Positions 47,318 through 56,229 of a stretch of DNA of 64,000 bases are shown here, in pieces. The DNA is taken from contig NZ_BAED01000040.1 of NCBI RefSeq assembly GCF_000241345.1, positions 1 through 64,000 of the forward strand, given 5' to 3'. The first letter of the stretch is position 1, and every line of letters starts with the position of its first letter. Position numbers and translations under genes: made by a program. A model generated the notes under the pieces. The model was not told where the DNA came from, ran no database searches, and saw nothing but the letters and a program-made list of their open reading frames with translations. Origin of the DNA: Gordonia amarae NBRC 15530 (GTDB taxonomy: Bacteria; Actinomycetota; Actinomycetes; Mycobacteriales; Mycobacteriaceae).

Positions 47318-49297
47318 CTAGTCCGCCTGCAGAACCAGCCGCGGCGTCGGGTGCGCCGACAGCGGCACCCGGTCACGCTGCAGCATCCAGGAGGCGATGC
47401 TCGAGAACAGCGGCGCCGCCGACTGCCCACCCGAGCCGTCCGAGCTGCGCTTCGGGTTGTCCAGCATGATCCCGATCACATACCGCGGCTTGTCGGCCGG
47501 GGCGATGCCCGCGAACGTGATGTTGTACGAATCGTTGGAATAGCAGCCGCAGTCGGGGTTGACCTGCTGAGCGGTTCCGGTCTTGCCGGACACCTGGTAA
47601 CCGGGGACCGCCGCCTTGGCCCCGGTGCCGTTCTGCACTCCCATCGGGTCGTCCTGGATGACCGCCCGGAACATGTCCCGGACCGTCTTGGCCGTGGCCG
47701 GACTGACCACCCGCACCCCCTGCGGACGTGACTCGTCGCTGCCCGCCGAATTGTGGGCGCCCGTGCCCTCGTCGACGATGATCCGCGGCGGGATCCGGAC
47801 ACCGTCGTTGGCGATCGCCTGGTACATGGCCGTCATCTGCAGCAGCGTCATCGACAGGCCCTGACCGATCGGCAGGTTGGCGAACGATCCGCCGGACCAC
47901 TGGCTCAGCGCCGGGACGTTGCCCGCGCTCTCGCCGGGCAGCCCGACACCGGTACGCGAGCCGAGACCGAACTTCGCCAGCATCGCGGCGAAGCGCTTCT
48001 CCCCGACCTTCTTGGCCAGCATCAGCGTTCCCACGTTGGACGACTTACCGAAGATTCCGGTGGTGGTGTATGGAGCGGGACCGTGCGCCCACGCGTCGTT
48101 GACCGTGACGCCTGCCAGCTGAATGGACCCGGGCACCCGGTGCACCTCGGTGGGCGTGGTCAGGCCGTACTCGATGGCCGCCGAGGCGGTGACCACCTTG
48201 CCCACCGAGCCGGGCTCGAACGGCGAGGTGACCGAGGAGTTGCCGAGGTTCGCGTTCTGCTGCTCCGACAGCGGTCTGGAGGCGTTGAAGGTGTTGTCGT
48301 TGGCCATCGCGAGCACCTCGCCCGTGTGCGCGTCGAGCACCACCGCGGACGCGTTCTTGGCGCCGGAGGCGTTCTTGGCCTGTGACACCGCGGTCTGCAC
48401 GTACCACTGGACGTCGGAGTCGATGGTCAGCCGGACCGTCTTGCCGTTGATCGCCGGATGCACATTCCGGGTGCTGCCCGGGATCACCGCGCCGTCCGAA
48501 CCGCGGTCGTAGGTCCGCGAGCCGTCGGTGCCGCCGAGTACCGGTTCCAGTGACGCCTCCAGGCCGAGCAGGCCCTGTCCGTCGTAGTCGACGTCGCCGA
48601 CGATGTTGGCGGCGAGCGAACCGCCCGGATACAGCCGGATCGGCTGCGGGTCGGCGCCCACCTCGGGGAACTCCTCGGTGATCCGGGCGCTCACCTCCGA
48701 ACTCACCGACCGGGCGAGGTACTCGAAGTCGTTGGAGCTGTTGAGCTTCGCCAGCAGGTCGGCCTCGCTGATCGATCCGCCGAGCGCCGAGGACACGCCC
48801 TTGGCGATCTCCCCCAGCCGTGTCTTGACGTCGGGTGCGGCGGAGTCCTTCGCGTGCGCGTCGGCGATGCTCTTACGCACCGCTTTGGGGAGGAAGGTCA
48901 GTGAGCGTGCCTCATCGGTGTAGGCGATGGGCCTGCCGTTGCGGTCGATGATGGCGCCGCGCTTGGCCGTCAGAACCTGGGTGAACTCGCGTTGCTCGGA
49001 GGCCTGGGCGGACAGCGATCCCGCGTCGATCACGTGCACATACACCATGCGGATAGCCACCACGATCACCGCGACGACGATGACGACCCCGGCGGCTTTG
49101 GCCCGGAAGGCGAATCCGCCTGTGCCCGTGGGTTCGTCACCGGACCCCGGACCGCCTGGACCGTCGGCGCCACGGGTGGGGCGGGACCCCGGACCGGCGT
49201 CGCTCCGGGATTGCTTCCGGCCCGTGCTCGCGGCCGGACCACTGCGCGGACCGCCGCCCGATCGGGCAGTCGGCCGATCAGAGGTGGTTCGTGTCAT
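47318..49297 (-). CDS. ftsI: penicillin-binding protein FtsI (PBP3, class B)
   Basis: Septal transpeptidase of 659 residues. A disordered N-terminus of about 65 residues and one helix (AAGVVIVVAVIVVAIRMVYVH) come first, then the dimerisation domain (AKRGAIIDRNGRPIAYT). The transpeptidase domain has its three motifs: SVGK (nucleophile Ser) in PFEPGSVGKVV, SSN in GKSSNVGT, and KTG in SGKTGTAQQ. No PASTA repeats are present. It works with FtsW. The 257-bp gap to murE holds no convincing gene. Confidence 0.95.
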   Translation of the reverse strand: MTRTTSDRPTARSGGGPRSGPAASTGRKQSRSDAGPGSRPTRGADGPGGPGSGDEPTGTGGFAFRAKAAGVVIVVAVIVVAIRMVYVHVIDAGSLSAQASEQREFTQVLTAKRGAIIDRNGRPIAYTDEARSLTFLPKAVRKSIADAHAKDSAAPDVKTRLGEIAKGVSSALGGSISEADLLAKLNSSNDFEYLARSVSSEVSARITEEFPEVGADPQPIRLYPGGSLAANIVGDVDYDGQGLLGLEASLEPVLGGTDGSRTYDRGSDGAVIPGSTRNVHPAINGKTVRLTIDSDVQWYVQTAVSQAKNASGAKNASAVVLDAHTGEVLAMANDNTFNASRPLSEQQNANLGNSSVTSPFEPGSVGKVVTASAAIEYGLTTPTEVHRVPGSIQLAGVTVNDAWAHGPAPYTTTGIFGKSSNVGTLMLAKKVGEKRFAAMLAKFGLGSRTGVGLPGESAGNVPALSQWSGGSFANLPIGQGLSMTLLQMTAMYQAIANDGVRIPPRIIVDEGTGAHNSAGSDESRPQGVRVVSPATAKTVRDMFRAVIQDDPMGVQNGTGAKAAVPGYQVSGKTGTAQQVNPDCGCYSNDSYNITFAGIAPADKPRYVIGIMLDNPKRSSDGSGGQSAAPLFSSIASWMLQRDRVPLSAHPTPRLVLQAD

Positions 49298-49318
49298 GGT
49301 TGGTCATTGTCCATCCGA

Positions 49319-50221
49319 TCACCGCGGCTGCCCCGAATTTCCGCCCGGCGGGTTGCTCTCGGTCGGCAGGACGTTGGGCGCGGGGGTCTGCGTGGGCGCC
49401 TGCGACGGCTGCGTGGATGCCTGCGAGTTCACCTGTGTTCCAGTGGAGTTCGGCGAGTTGGCGACCCGTCCGGACTGATCCGACGGCGCGTTCTGATTCT
49501 GGCTCTGTACCGACCGGTCGGTATCGGCCTGCGGTACGGTTGTCTGATCCGTCCGACTCTGCCCGCTCTGGGTCTGGTCGGTCTGGGCCTGGTCGGAACC
49601 GCCGAGACCGTTCGAATCGTCCACCTTGGACTTGTCGATCTTCGCGAGCGGATCCTCGGTCTTACCCGTGTCGTTGATGGACGGCAGCGACCGCCCCTCC
49701 GCTGGCGACAACTGCCCCACCACCCGGCGTTTACCGTCGGCGCCGACGATCATCCGCGGCGGGTTGTCCGACGGGATCATGCCCAGCTTGCCCGCCTTGT
49801 CCGACAGTGCGGCGGCCGAATCCCCGGACTCGAAGGTCTGCTTGAGGGTGTCGACCCGATCCGACAGGCTCTGGTTCTCGCTGCGCGCCACACCGAGCCG
49901 GTACGAATCCTGCGCCGCCTTGGTCGAAAGCCACAGGCTCAGCCCGAGTCCCGCGACCAGCACGACGATGATCGGGACCACGAACGGCACGCGCCGGTTC
50001 CGGGTGGTGCCGCTCACCCCGGACTCACCGCCGCGGGCGATGCGGCGCTGCCGGCGATCGATCGCCCGCTGCGCCAGCGCGGACCTGCTCGCACGCTCCC
50101 CACCGACCGTCCGTCCGGCTCTGCGTCCGCCCCGGGCCGGGGTCGCCTTGTCCGACTTGGTCGCCTTGTCCGACTTGGGTGCCGGATCCGTCCTGGTCAC
50201 CTTGTCGTGTAGGAGGGTCAT
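49319..50221 (-). CDS. ftsL: FtsL-like division protein (Rv2164c position)
   Basis: A 300-residue single-pass protein. A basic N-terminus of about 75 residues, one helix (VPFVVPIIVVLVAGLGLSLWLST), and a short coiled coil (SYRLGVARSENQSLSDRVDTLKQTF) match FtsL topology. A long Gln/Thr/Pro-rich extracytoplasmic tail follows. Its place between rsmH and ftsI supports the call; sequence identity alone is weak. The N-terminus contains a duplicated KSDKAT peptide. Confidence 0.8.
   Translation of the reverse strand: MTLLHDKVTRTDPAPKSDKATKSDKATPARGGRRAGRTVGGERASRSALAQRAIDRRQRRIARGGESGVSGTTRNRRVPFVVPIIVVLVAGLGLSLWLSTKAAQDSYRLGVARSENQSLSDRVDTLKQTFESGDSAAALSDKAGKLGMIPSDNPPRMIVGADGKRRVVGQLSPAEGRSLPSINDTGKTEDPLAKIDKSKVDDSNGLGGSDQAQTDQTQSGQSRTDQTTVPQADTDRSVQSQNQNAPSDQSGRVANSPNSTGTQVNSQASTQPSQAPTQTPAPNVLPTESNPPGGNSGQPR
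50142..50177 (-). repeat. 18-bp direct duplication in ftsL
   Basis: GTCGCCTTGTCCGACTTG occurs twice head to tail (50142-50159, 50160-50177), producing the KSDKATKSDKAT segment near the FtsL N-terminus. Confidence 0.9.
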
Positions 50222-50224
50222 AGG

Positions 50225-51220
50225 TCAGCCCTTCTCCTCTATCCGTTCGATCACCCGGACACGCACCGGGGCCGAACGCGGGTTGGTCTGGAGCTCATCG
50301 TCGTCGGGCCGGACCGCACCCCGCGTGACGAGCGAGAACTCCGGTCCGCTGCCCGGCAGCTCGACGGGCAGCCCGGGCGGGGTCCGCGACGCGGTACGGG
50401 AGGCGAACTCGCGCTTGACGATCCGGTCCTCGAGGGACTGGTAGCTCATCACCGCGACCCGCCCGCCGACGCGCAGTAGGTCGAGCGCCGCGGGCAGCGC
50501 CTCCGACAAGGCCGCCAGCTCGCTGTTCACCTCGATCCGCAACGCCTGGAATGTGCGCTTGGCCGGGTGGCCGCCCGTCCTGCGGGTGGCCGCCGGGATC
50601 GCGTCGTACAGCAGGGCGACGAGCCGGGCGCTGGTGGTGAACGGCTCCCGCTCACGCTCCCGCAGCACCGCCGAGGCGATCTTTCCGGCGAACCGCTCCT
50701 CGCCGTATTCGTGCAGCACCCGGGCGAGTTCGCCGTGCGAGTAGGTATTGAGGATATCCGCGGCGGTAAGAGTTCCCGACGGGTCCATCCGCATGTCCAG
50801 CGGCGCGTCGACGGCGTACGCGAAACCACGATCGGGCCGGTCGAGCTGCATCGACGACACCCCGAGGTCGAACAACGCCGCGTCGATGAGGGTGCGTCCG
50901 GTCGCCGCGATCACATCCGGCAGTTCGTCGAATCGCGCGTGGTGGAAGGAGATCCGGTCACCGAATCCGGCCAGCCGGGCCCGGGCGATCGCCAGGGCGG
51001 ACTCATCCCGGTCGATGCCGATCACCGTGATGTCCGGATAGGTGCGCAGGGCGAGTTCGGCATGCCCGCCGGCGCCCAGAGTGGCGTCGACAAGAACCGG
51101 GGCCGGACCGCCCGCCGGAGGGGTACCGGTCAACGCGGGCCCGACAAGGTCGATCATCTGCTGGGCCATCACCGGGATGTGGCCGTGGTCGGCACGCCCA
51201 TCGGGGGGCTGTTCGGTCAT
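50225..51220 (-). CDS. rsmH: 16S rRNA C1402 N4-methyltransferase RsmH
   Basis: SAM-dependent methyltransferase of 331 residues (MraW). Conserved segments include [28 protein letters not shown] (SAM loop), [20 protein letters not shown] and the C-terminal [20 protein letters not shown] lies upstream of the ATG. The gene ends three bases before ftsL. Confidence 0.95.
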   Translation of the reverse strand: MTEQPPDGRADHGHIPVMAQQMIDLVGPALTGTPPAGGPAPVLVDATLGAGGHAELALRTYPDITVIGIDRDESALAIARARLAGFGDRISFHHARFDELPDVIAATGRTLIDAALFDLGVSSMQLDRPDRGFAYAVDAPLDMRMDPSGTLTAADILNTYSHGELARVLHEYGEERFAGKIASAVLREREREPFTTSARLVALLYDAIPAATRRTGGHPAKRTFQALRIEVNSELAALSEALPAALDLLRVGGRVAVMSYQSLEDRIVKREFASRTASRTPPGLPVELPGSGPEFSLVTRGAVRPDDDELQTNPRSAPVRVRVIERIEEKG

Positions 51221-51316
51221 CTGGCCCCCTTCGGTCCTACCGGGTCGATCTCACCGGCACGCCCCGGAACCCGGTTGCGGGCAGCCGGAAACAAGCCACG
51301 ATTGATTTGAGGGATA

Positions 51317-51336
51317 CCGGTCTCTGCCGAGACCGG
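51317..51336. terminator. hairpin between mraZ and rsmH
   Basis: CCGGTCTC-TGCC-GAGACCGG is a perfect 8-bp stem in the 266-bp mraZ-rsmH gap. It may attenuate read-through from the mraZ promoter or stabilise a processed end; no T-run follows. The rest of the gap shows no gene. Confidence 0.5.
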
Positions 51337-51486
51337 GAGGCGCACGATCCAGTTGAGGAGGTTCCGGCGCGAAGAGGTCCCGGTCCGGACACGCACCTGG
51401 CGTTGGGGAAGTACGCCAGGGTCGCTCCGGGCCGAGGCCTCACCGCGCCGGCACTACCTGCCTCGTGGTGACACCCGTTGGGCCGA

Positions 51487-51927
51487 CTACAACAGCGAAT
51501 CCAGTGCAGCGGAGTTCGCGGCCGAGAAGTTCTCCTCGTGTTGGCCTTGGTATTCAGTCCATGTCGGTGCGTCCCAGATCTCCAGATGATCGAACGCGCC
51601 GATCACCACGCACTCCTTGACCAGACCGGCGTATTCCCGGTGACCCGCGGACAGGGAGATCCGCCCTTGGGCATCGGGACGTTGTTCGTCGGAGCTGGCA
51701 AAGAAGTAACGCTGGAAAGCTCTGGCTTCAGGGTCGTTTCGCGAAGCCTCGCGCAGTCGCTCGGCAACCGCGTCAAAGTCGTCCAACCGGTACACCGACA
51801 AGCTGCGGTCTTGGCCCCGTGTGACCATCACGCCTCCTGCCAGTGCTTCGCGAAACTTCGCGGGCAACGTGAGTCGCCCCTTGTCGTCCATCTTTGGCGT
51901 GTAGGTGCCGACAAGTCGTGCAGACAT
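51487..51927 (-). CDS. mraZ: transcriptional regulator MraZ
   Basis: DNA-binding protein of 146 residues with two SpoVT-AbrB-like repeats. The first has [20 protein letters not shown] and the second [17 protein letters not shown]. It heads the dcw cluster and in other bacteria represses or activates its own promoter through GTGGG repeats, which are visible upstream. GAGGAGG precedes the ATG. Confidence 0.95.
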   Translation of the reverse strand: MSARLVGTYTPKMDDKGRLTLPAKFREALAGGVMVTRGQDRSLSVYRLDDFDAVAERLREASRNDPEARAFQRYFFASSDEQRPDAQGRISLSAGHREYAGLVKECVVIGAFDHLEIWDAPTWTEYQGQHEENFSAANSAALDSLL

Positions 51928-51986
51928 GCCGCCTCCTCACACACCCACCAAGTTCGGGCGACAAGGTCACTCTTGCTCGGTAGCAG

Positions 51987-52017
51987 CCACTGTACCCCAC
52001 TTTCCCCCACTTTCCAC
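51987..52017 (-). promoter_or_regulatory. MraZ-box array upstream of mraZ
   Basis: On the minus strand four GTGG repeats begin at 52017, 52010, 52000 and 51990, three of them 10 nt apart, within GTGGAAAGTGGGGG and AAAGTGGGGTACAGTGG. Ten-nt spacing of (G)TGGG units is the known MraZ operator layout. The array ends 60 bp before the mraZ start. Confidence 0.8.
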
Positions 52018-52190
52018 CCCTACCGCCCCACCCGTCCCCCACCGATCGGAAACTTGCAGTTCAGGGCGTCAAAACTCTCGACACGAAATCCGACACGCCG
52101 AAGCACAATCGGGGATACGCGTGTGGCAAAAGTGTCTCAAGAGGTAATTGTGATGCCGAATGTGCCCGGATCGAATCCAACGACCTATCG

Positions 52191-52243
52191 GTGGGGCGAA
52201 GTGGGGGGACCCGGTGGGGCAATGTGGGGAGGATCCGGTGGGG
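52191..52243 (+). repeat. G-rich GTGGGG repeat array, opposite orientation to the MraZ boxes
   Basis: GTGGGG starts at 52191, 52201, 52214, 52224 and 52238 on the plus strand; the first and second pairs are each 10 nt apart. The spacing equals that of the MraZ boxes 190 bp away, in inverse orientation. The G-runs could also form a quadruplex. Confidence 0.8.
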
Positions 52244-52322
52244 CGCCCAGAAAACCGGGGCAGAAACAGACAACCGTCGCCCACACTGAAGGGACCGCGC
52301 AACGACAGAGGCGGCGCAAAGA

Positions 52323-52359
52323 CAGAGGCCGCACATCCGGGTGGGATGTGCGGCCTCTG
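52323..52359. terminator. strong bidirectional hairpin after the DUF3040 gene
   Basis: Sixteen-base perfect arms (CAGAGGCCGCACATCC and inverse) close a five-base loop, 35 bases after the DUF3040 stop on the minus strand. On that strand TCTTTG follows the stem. It should insulate the mraZ promoter from upstream transcription. Confidence 0.85.
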
Positions 52360-52393
52360 CCGAGTCTGTGACTGTCTGGGTTGTCGCGGCGGA

Positions 52394-52801
52394 CTATTCC
52401 TGTTCGAAGCGCCGGTTGAAGCGTTCTTCCATGCGGACCGACAGGCTGCGCTTGCCGGGATTGCCAGATCGGCCGCCCCGGGCGCCTTTACCCTTTGCCG
52501 GCCCGGCGGCGCCACGGGAGGGCGGGCCACCTCCCCACAGAGCAAGCAGACCACCACTGAACATGACCAGGAAGCCGATGAGGCTGACGATCGGGAAACC
52601 CCCCACCTTGAGGCCGATCGCCAGGCCTCCGACAAGCAGGACCAGGCCGATCACGAACACGGCGAACGCCTGCAGCCGACGCCGTCCGTCAGCTTTCCCG
52701 AGACGCCGGCTCTTGACGCTCGACGCGAACTTCGGGTCTTCGGCATACAGAGCGTTCTCGATCTCTTCGAGCATCCGCTGCTCGTGCTCCGAGAGTGGCA
52801 C
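52394..52801 (-). CDS. DUF3040 membrane protein (Rv2169c position)
   Basis: A 135-residue protein with the DUF3040 N-terminus (PLSEHEQRMLEEIENALYAEDPKFASSV), two helices in residues 43-92, and a basic Gly/Arg-rich tail. The family is actinobacteria-specific and usually lies near mraZ. The function is unknown. Confidence 0.9.
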   Translation of the reverse strand: MPLSEHEQRMLEEIENALYAEDPKFASSVKSRRLGKADGRRRLQAFAVFVIGLVLLVGGLAIGLKVGGFPIVSLIGFLVMFSGGLLALWGGGPPSRGAAGPAKGKGARGGRSGNPGKRSLSVRMEERFNRRFEQE

Positions 52802-53032
52802 CGACCCTCCTTACTCCTGCTGATCGTCCGCCCCCGAGTCGTCCCGGAGGTGAAGTGTCATGCCGCGACCTGATGTACGCGGCCGTACGATTCCATGATA
52901 CGAGGTCATAGCCCCCACGACCACAACTACATCAGCACATCCACCACGCCAGGCATGTCCACCGGCTCTCGTGGACTGCGAGGCAGGGAACGTCCGGGGA
53001 CGTGGCCGGATCCGCGTGAGGTAACACGGCCG

Positions 53033-53491
53033 TCATGCAGTATATATGCCCGCCGACTGTTGATGCGCCAGCTTGCCCTGCTCATAGGCCACAACGAGAC
53101 GTTCGGCCCGGTCGAACAGATCCAGCACCTCGCGTCGCAACGATTCGAGATCCCCGGCGTCGACGGTGCGCGTGAGCCCGGCCTCGATATTCATCCGCGT
53201 AGATGACCTGTCCTCCATCCGCTGCGCGGCCCCGGCCAGCTCGGGAATCACCAGGGCGATGCGCTTCCACGCGCTCCGCGATCCACGCCGCGCACGGACC
53301 GGGACCACCCGCGGTTCGAAGACAGCCAGCGCCGCACCCGCCGCGCGCAGGGCCGCGAGGTAGTACTGCCGGAACCGCTCGGGTGCGTCGGGGACCGCGT
53401 CCGCGTTGCCGAACAACATGTGAGCCCTCTCGAGCATGCCCCGTGCGCGGTCGACGATCACAGGGTCGATGACCACCTGCCTACCAGGCAT
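53033..53491 (-). CDS. SAV_6107-family HEPN-domain protein
   Basis: A 152-residue all-helical protein resembling the SAV_6107 HEPN family: ARGMLERAHMLFGNADAVPDAPERFRQYYLAALRAAGAALAVFEPR spans the first helical pair, then SAWKRIALVIPELAGAAQ and a terminal LFDRAERLVVAYEQGKLAHQ. The canonical HEPN RNase motif RxxxxH is not evident, so nuclease activity is doubtful. GGGAGG lies eight bases before the ATG at 53491. It is divergent from the acetyltransferase gene across a 349-bp region with a long hairpin. Confidence 0.8.
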   Translation of the reverse strand: MPGRQVVIDPVIVDRARGMLERAHMLFGNADAVPDAPERFRQYYLAALRAAGAALAVFEPRVVPVRARRGSRSAWKRIALVIPELAGAAQRMEDRSSTRMNIEAGLTRTVDAGDLESLRREVLDLFDRAERLVVAYEQGKLAHQQSAGIYTA

Positions 53492-53587
53492 GTCACACCT
53501 CCCTCGAACCCGGAACACCGGCCTTGCTGGGCCACCGGGCACATCATCACAGCCGGTTACGACATTCGGCTCGGGACGCCGGTGGCC

Positions 53588-53639
53588 GTGCGCGGTGTGG
53601 TGATGCGGCGCTTCCCTCGCCCATCACCACACCGCGCAC
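53588..53639. repeat. perfect 18-bp-arm hairpin in a divergent intergenic region
   Basis: GTGCGCGGTGTGGTGATG (53588-53605) and its exact inverse (53622-53639) flank a 16-base loop. The hairpin stands between the starts of the HEPN gene and the acetyltransferase gene, so it is not a terminator of either. The rest of 53492-53840 shows no gene; an AT-rich patch at 53763-53790 may contain the acetyltransferase promoter. Confidence 0.9.
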
Positions 53640-53840
53640 CGCATTCGCCGCGCACGCACCGCGTATGGACCTGCGTCCGTGTTGTGACGCGGACGCGTGC
53701 GCGACATGATGTCGAGGAGCTGATGCGCGGCTTGCGGAGGCCAGAACATCGAACACCCGTTCGACATATTCAATATAGCCAGACATCCGCACACTGACAA
53801 GGTGCGGCGGCCACGTCGCGACCGGAGAGGACGCCACACC

Positions 53841-54500
53841 GTGACGGTTCGTCTCGTCAACCTCCTCGGGCAGGATTCCAGGATCTGGCTCGAGCCCGCG
53901 CTCGACGTCTACGTCACCGCCATGAACTATCCGAGCGGCACGCAGGCCCATCGCGCCCCCCTCTGGCGCGAACACATCTCCCGCCCCGGCTGGCGCGCCG
54001 TAGGTGCCATCGCAAAGGTGACACCGCAGGAGGCCGCGACGCCGTGGGCCGTCGCACGCCGGATGCGCGCACCCGTCGCGATGGCCGACAACGAGATCCT
54101 GGTCGGCATTGCTTACGGCTACCGTGGCGCGGGCGACCAATGGTGGAATCAGCAACTGCGGCAAGGACTCCGACACGCGGGCGCACCCACCGAGTACATC
54201 GAGCGGGTCACCGCCGACTACTTCGAGCTGACCGAACTGCACGTACATCCCTCGGCACAGGGTGGCGGCATCGGCAGGCATCTGCTCACCCGGCTGCTGG
54301 CCGACCGCCCCGAGGCATCGGTTCTGCTGTCCACACCGGAGAACCCGGCGGGCCCCAATCGTGCGTGGTCACTGTATCGGCAGATGGGCTTCGCCGACGT
54401 CCTGCGCCATTTCACCTTCGCCGGGGACCCGCGGCCATTCGCCTTCCTCGGCCGGCCACTCCCCCTGCTCGACGCCACGGAACCCGCCGCCCGCCGCTGA
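53841..54500 (+). CDS. GNAT-family N-acetyltransferase (Rv2170 position)
   Basis: A 219-residue GNAT enzyme. FELTELHVHPSAQGGGIGRHLLTRLLAD is the acetyl-CoA binding segment and NRAWSLYRQMGFADV the C-terminal GNAT motif. The position matches Rv2170 of M. tuberculosis. The acceptor is unknown from this sequence. The GTG at 53841 has GGAGAGG 10 bases upstream; the frame could begin 13 codons earlier without support. Confidence 0.85.
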   Translation: MTVRLVNLLGQDSRIWLEPALDVYVTAMNYPSGTQAHRAPLWREHISRPGWRAVGAIAKVTPQEAATPWAVARRMRAPVAMADNEILVGIAYGYRGAGDQWWNQQLRQGLRHAGAPTEYIERVTADYFELTELHVHPSAQGGGIGRHLLTRLLADRPEASVLLSTPENPAGPNRAWSLYRQMGFADVLRHFTFAGDPRPFAFLGRPLPLLDATEPAARR

Positions 54501-54640
54501 GCCGGACCCCGGCGAGCAATCGTATAGGTAATGCTAGCCTTACACCTTGCTGTGTCCGTTTCTAGCAGTTGTGTTCGTTCTGCGAGCCGCCTGTGTCCCA
54601 ATTCGCTCCGCGGAGCACTCGTGAAAGGCGATCGAGGCCG

Positions 54641-55435
54641 ATGCTTCGTGACGTGACGTCGTCGGGAACCGCGCGAAGGACGCGCCGCCGAACACGTGCC
54701 GGCGCGGGAATCCTCGCAGCGGCCGCTCTCGCCTCTGCCCTGCTGGCCGGATGTTCGGAGGAGAAGGACGAGATCCCCGAACCCGTCGACGGCCGCGTCA
54801 GCGCGAGCAACGACGGCACCGACTTCGAGCCGTGCACCGGCCTGAACGCCACGGGTGTGGGTGAACTCGGCTTCGACAGCAGAACGTGGACCGACGTGTC
54901 GATGAGCGGAGGCGGGCCTCGCGGTTGCCGGGCGACCAACGAGAAGGAGACCGTCACCCTGCTGGTGCTCGACGCCCCGCCACAGGTGCTCTATCCGCGC
55001 TCGGTCGCCGAGTGGGTGGGCAACGACCAGGGCTCCAACATCGACAAGTACCGCTTCCGCAACGCCCCGGCCTGCGCCGCGGTGACCTACGCCGACGATT
55101 CGGTGGTCGTGGCGGCCGTGTCCAACGACGACCCGGAGGCCGTCGAACCGAAGGATCCGCGCTGTGGCAAGGCCGTCGCGGTCGCCCGGGAGGTCGTCGG
55201 GAAGCTCAACGCCCCCACCGTGAAACCGAAGTTCGGCGTGACCGCCGACGACACCTTCGACCTGGCGTACACCCACGCCCTGCAGATCGGGCGCCTCCCG
55301 CGGGAGACCAGGGTCGAGGTCGCCGACATCGTCGACGGGGCGGGGCGCATCCGCCCGTTCGTGGACATCGTCGCCGACTCCGATTCGGCCGAGGACCAGA
55401 TCACCCTGATCGAGAAGTCCCTCACCGACGACTGA
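54641..55435 (+). CDS. DUF3558-like lipoprotein
   Basis: A 264-residue lipoprotein. A long Arg-rich n-region is followed by a hydrophobic core and the lipobox LLAGC. The mature protein has the DUF3558-type pattern DFEPCTGLNATGVGELGFD, then GPRGCRA, with Cys pairs (CAAV, RCGKAV) that may form disulphides. The start may instead be GTG at 54569, which lengthens the n-region. Its function is unknown. The 3' end is eight bases from the convergent glycerophosphodiesterase remnant. Confidence 0.75.
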   Translation: MLRDVTSSGTARRTRRRTRAGAGILAAAALASALLAGCSEEKDEIPEPVDGRVSASNDGTDFEPCTGLNATGVGELGFDSRTWTDVSMSGGGPRGCRATNEKETVTLLVLDAPPQVLYPRSVAEWVGNDQGSNIDKYRFRNAPACAAVTYADDSVVVAAVSNDDPEAVEPKDPRCGKAVAVAREVVGKLNAPTVKPKFGVTADDTFDLAYTHALQIGRLPRETRVEVADIVDGAGRIRPFVDIVADSDSAEDQITLIEKSLTDD

Positions 55436-55442
55436 CCCGCGG

Positions 55443-56127
55443 TCACCGGCCGAAGACGGCCGCCGCCATGGCGATCTCGTCGGTGTAGACGGCGTCCAGG
55501 CCCAGCGTCGCGGCCCGCGACAGACGAGCGTTGTCGTTGAGCAGCGACCCGAACGCCAGGATCCCGCGCGTGTGCGCCGCCGCCACCGCGTCGGCGGTCC
55601 ACCCCTCCGGGGGCGAGTTCTGCGCGTCGATCCGGTCTGCGGCCAGCGAGTCCAGGTAGTGATCGTGATCGAAACCCGCCGCGCCGGATGCGCTCGGTGG
55701 CCTCATGCACCAGCCGGACCGCCGGTTCGTGGGCGCGGAGTGAGCGCAACAGGCCCCGGTCCTCATGTACGAGCCACATCCGTTCCACCGCACCCGCGGC
55801 CCGCGCCACCTCGATCGCCGGCAACGCCGCATCGACCACCTTCACGTCGAGGCTCAGCTCGAACGCGGTGCCGAACATGCGGTACAGGTCGGCAAGCCGG
55901 AGCACCCCGACGGACCCGAGCGCGTCGGCCGACAACAGCGCCGGTGCCACCGGCACCCCCTCGATCAGGCGGACCACATCGTGGATGAGGACCGGTTCGC
56001 CGTCGCGCGAGAGCCGGATATCCGACTCGAGCTGAACGCCGGCCCGCAGGGCCCGAGCGAACGCGGCCGAGGAGTTCTCCCGTCCACCGTGGTCGGCGCC
56101 GCCGCGGTGCGCGAACACTAGCGTCAC
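55443..56127 (-). pseudogene. glycerophosphodiester phosphodiesterase, frameshifted
   Basis: The GTG at 56127 opens a GDPD protein: VTLVFAHRGGADHGGRENS with the catalytic His-Arg, then ESDIRLSRDGEPVLIHD with the metal-binding Glu/Asp and second His. The frame is good to ATERIRRGGF near 55675; the continuation FDHDHYLDSLAADRIDAQ through the C-terminal VYTDEIAMAAAVFGR is in another frame ending at 55443. Removing one base from the CCC run at 55675-55677 restores a single frame of about 227 codons. Either a recent inactivating indel or a sequencing error. Confidence 0.82.
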
Positions 56128-56229
56128 AGCCGACGATGCTGCCAGCGGCACCGGCCCGGCGCAACGAAGCCGATGACCGCCCCCGGGCGCCTGGGTACGG
56201 ACCACGGGCGCATCTGGCACGATGATCGG

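Larger units (their letters stand above)
51928..52393. other. mraZ upstream region
   Basis: A 466-bp region without a convincing gene. It holds, from the mraZ side, the MraZ-box array, an AT-richer promoter-like stretch (52070-52150), a plus-strand G-rich repeat array (52191-52243) and the DUF3040 terminator (52323-52359). A 73-codon plus-strand frame from 52153 (MPNVPGSN...) spans the G-rich array and terminator and is probably not a gene. Confidence 0.6.

Noticed and set aside
45441-47321. Plus-strand open frame of over 600 codons opposite murE, considered as a hiding place for the missing murF
   Set aside because: The translation has no Mur ligase motif and mirrors murE codons.
52153-52371. 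Plus-strand 73-codon frame from ATG 52153 upstream of mraZ
   Set aside because: It spans the G-rich repeat array and the perfect terminator hairpin; the composition follows those elements rather than coding constraint.
53033-53491. HEPN protein as the toxin of a HEPN/MNT defence pair
   Set aside because: No nucleotidyltransferase (MNT) gene adjoins it and no RxxxxH active-site motif is evident.
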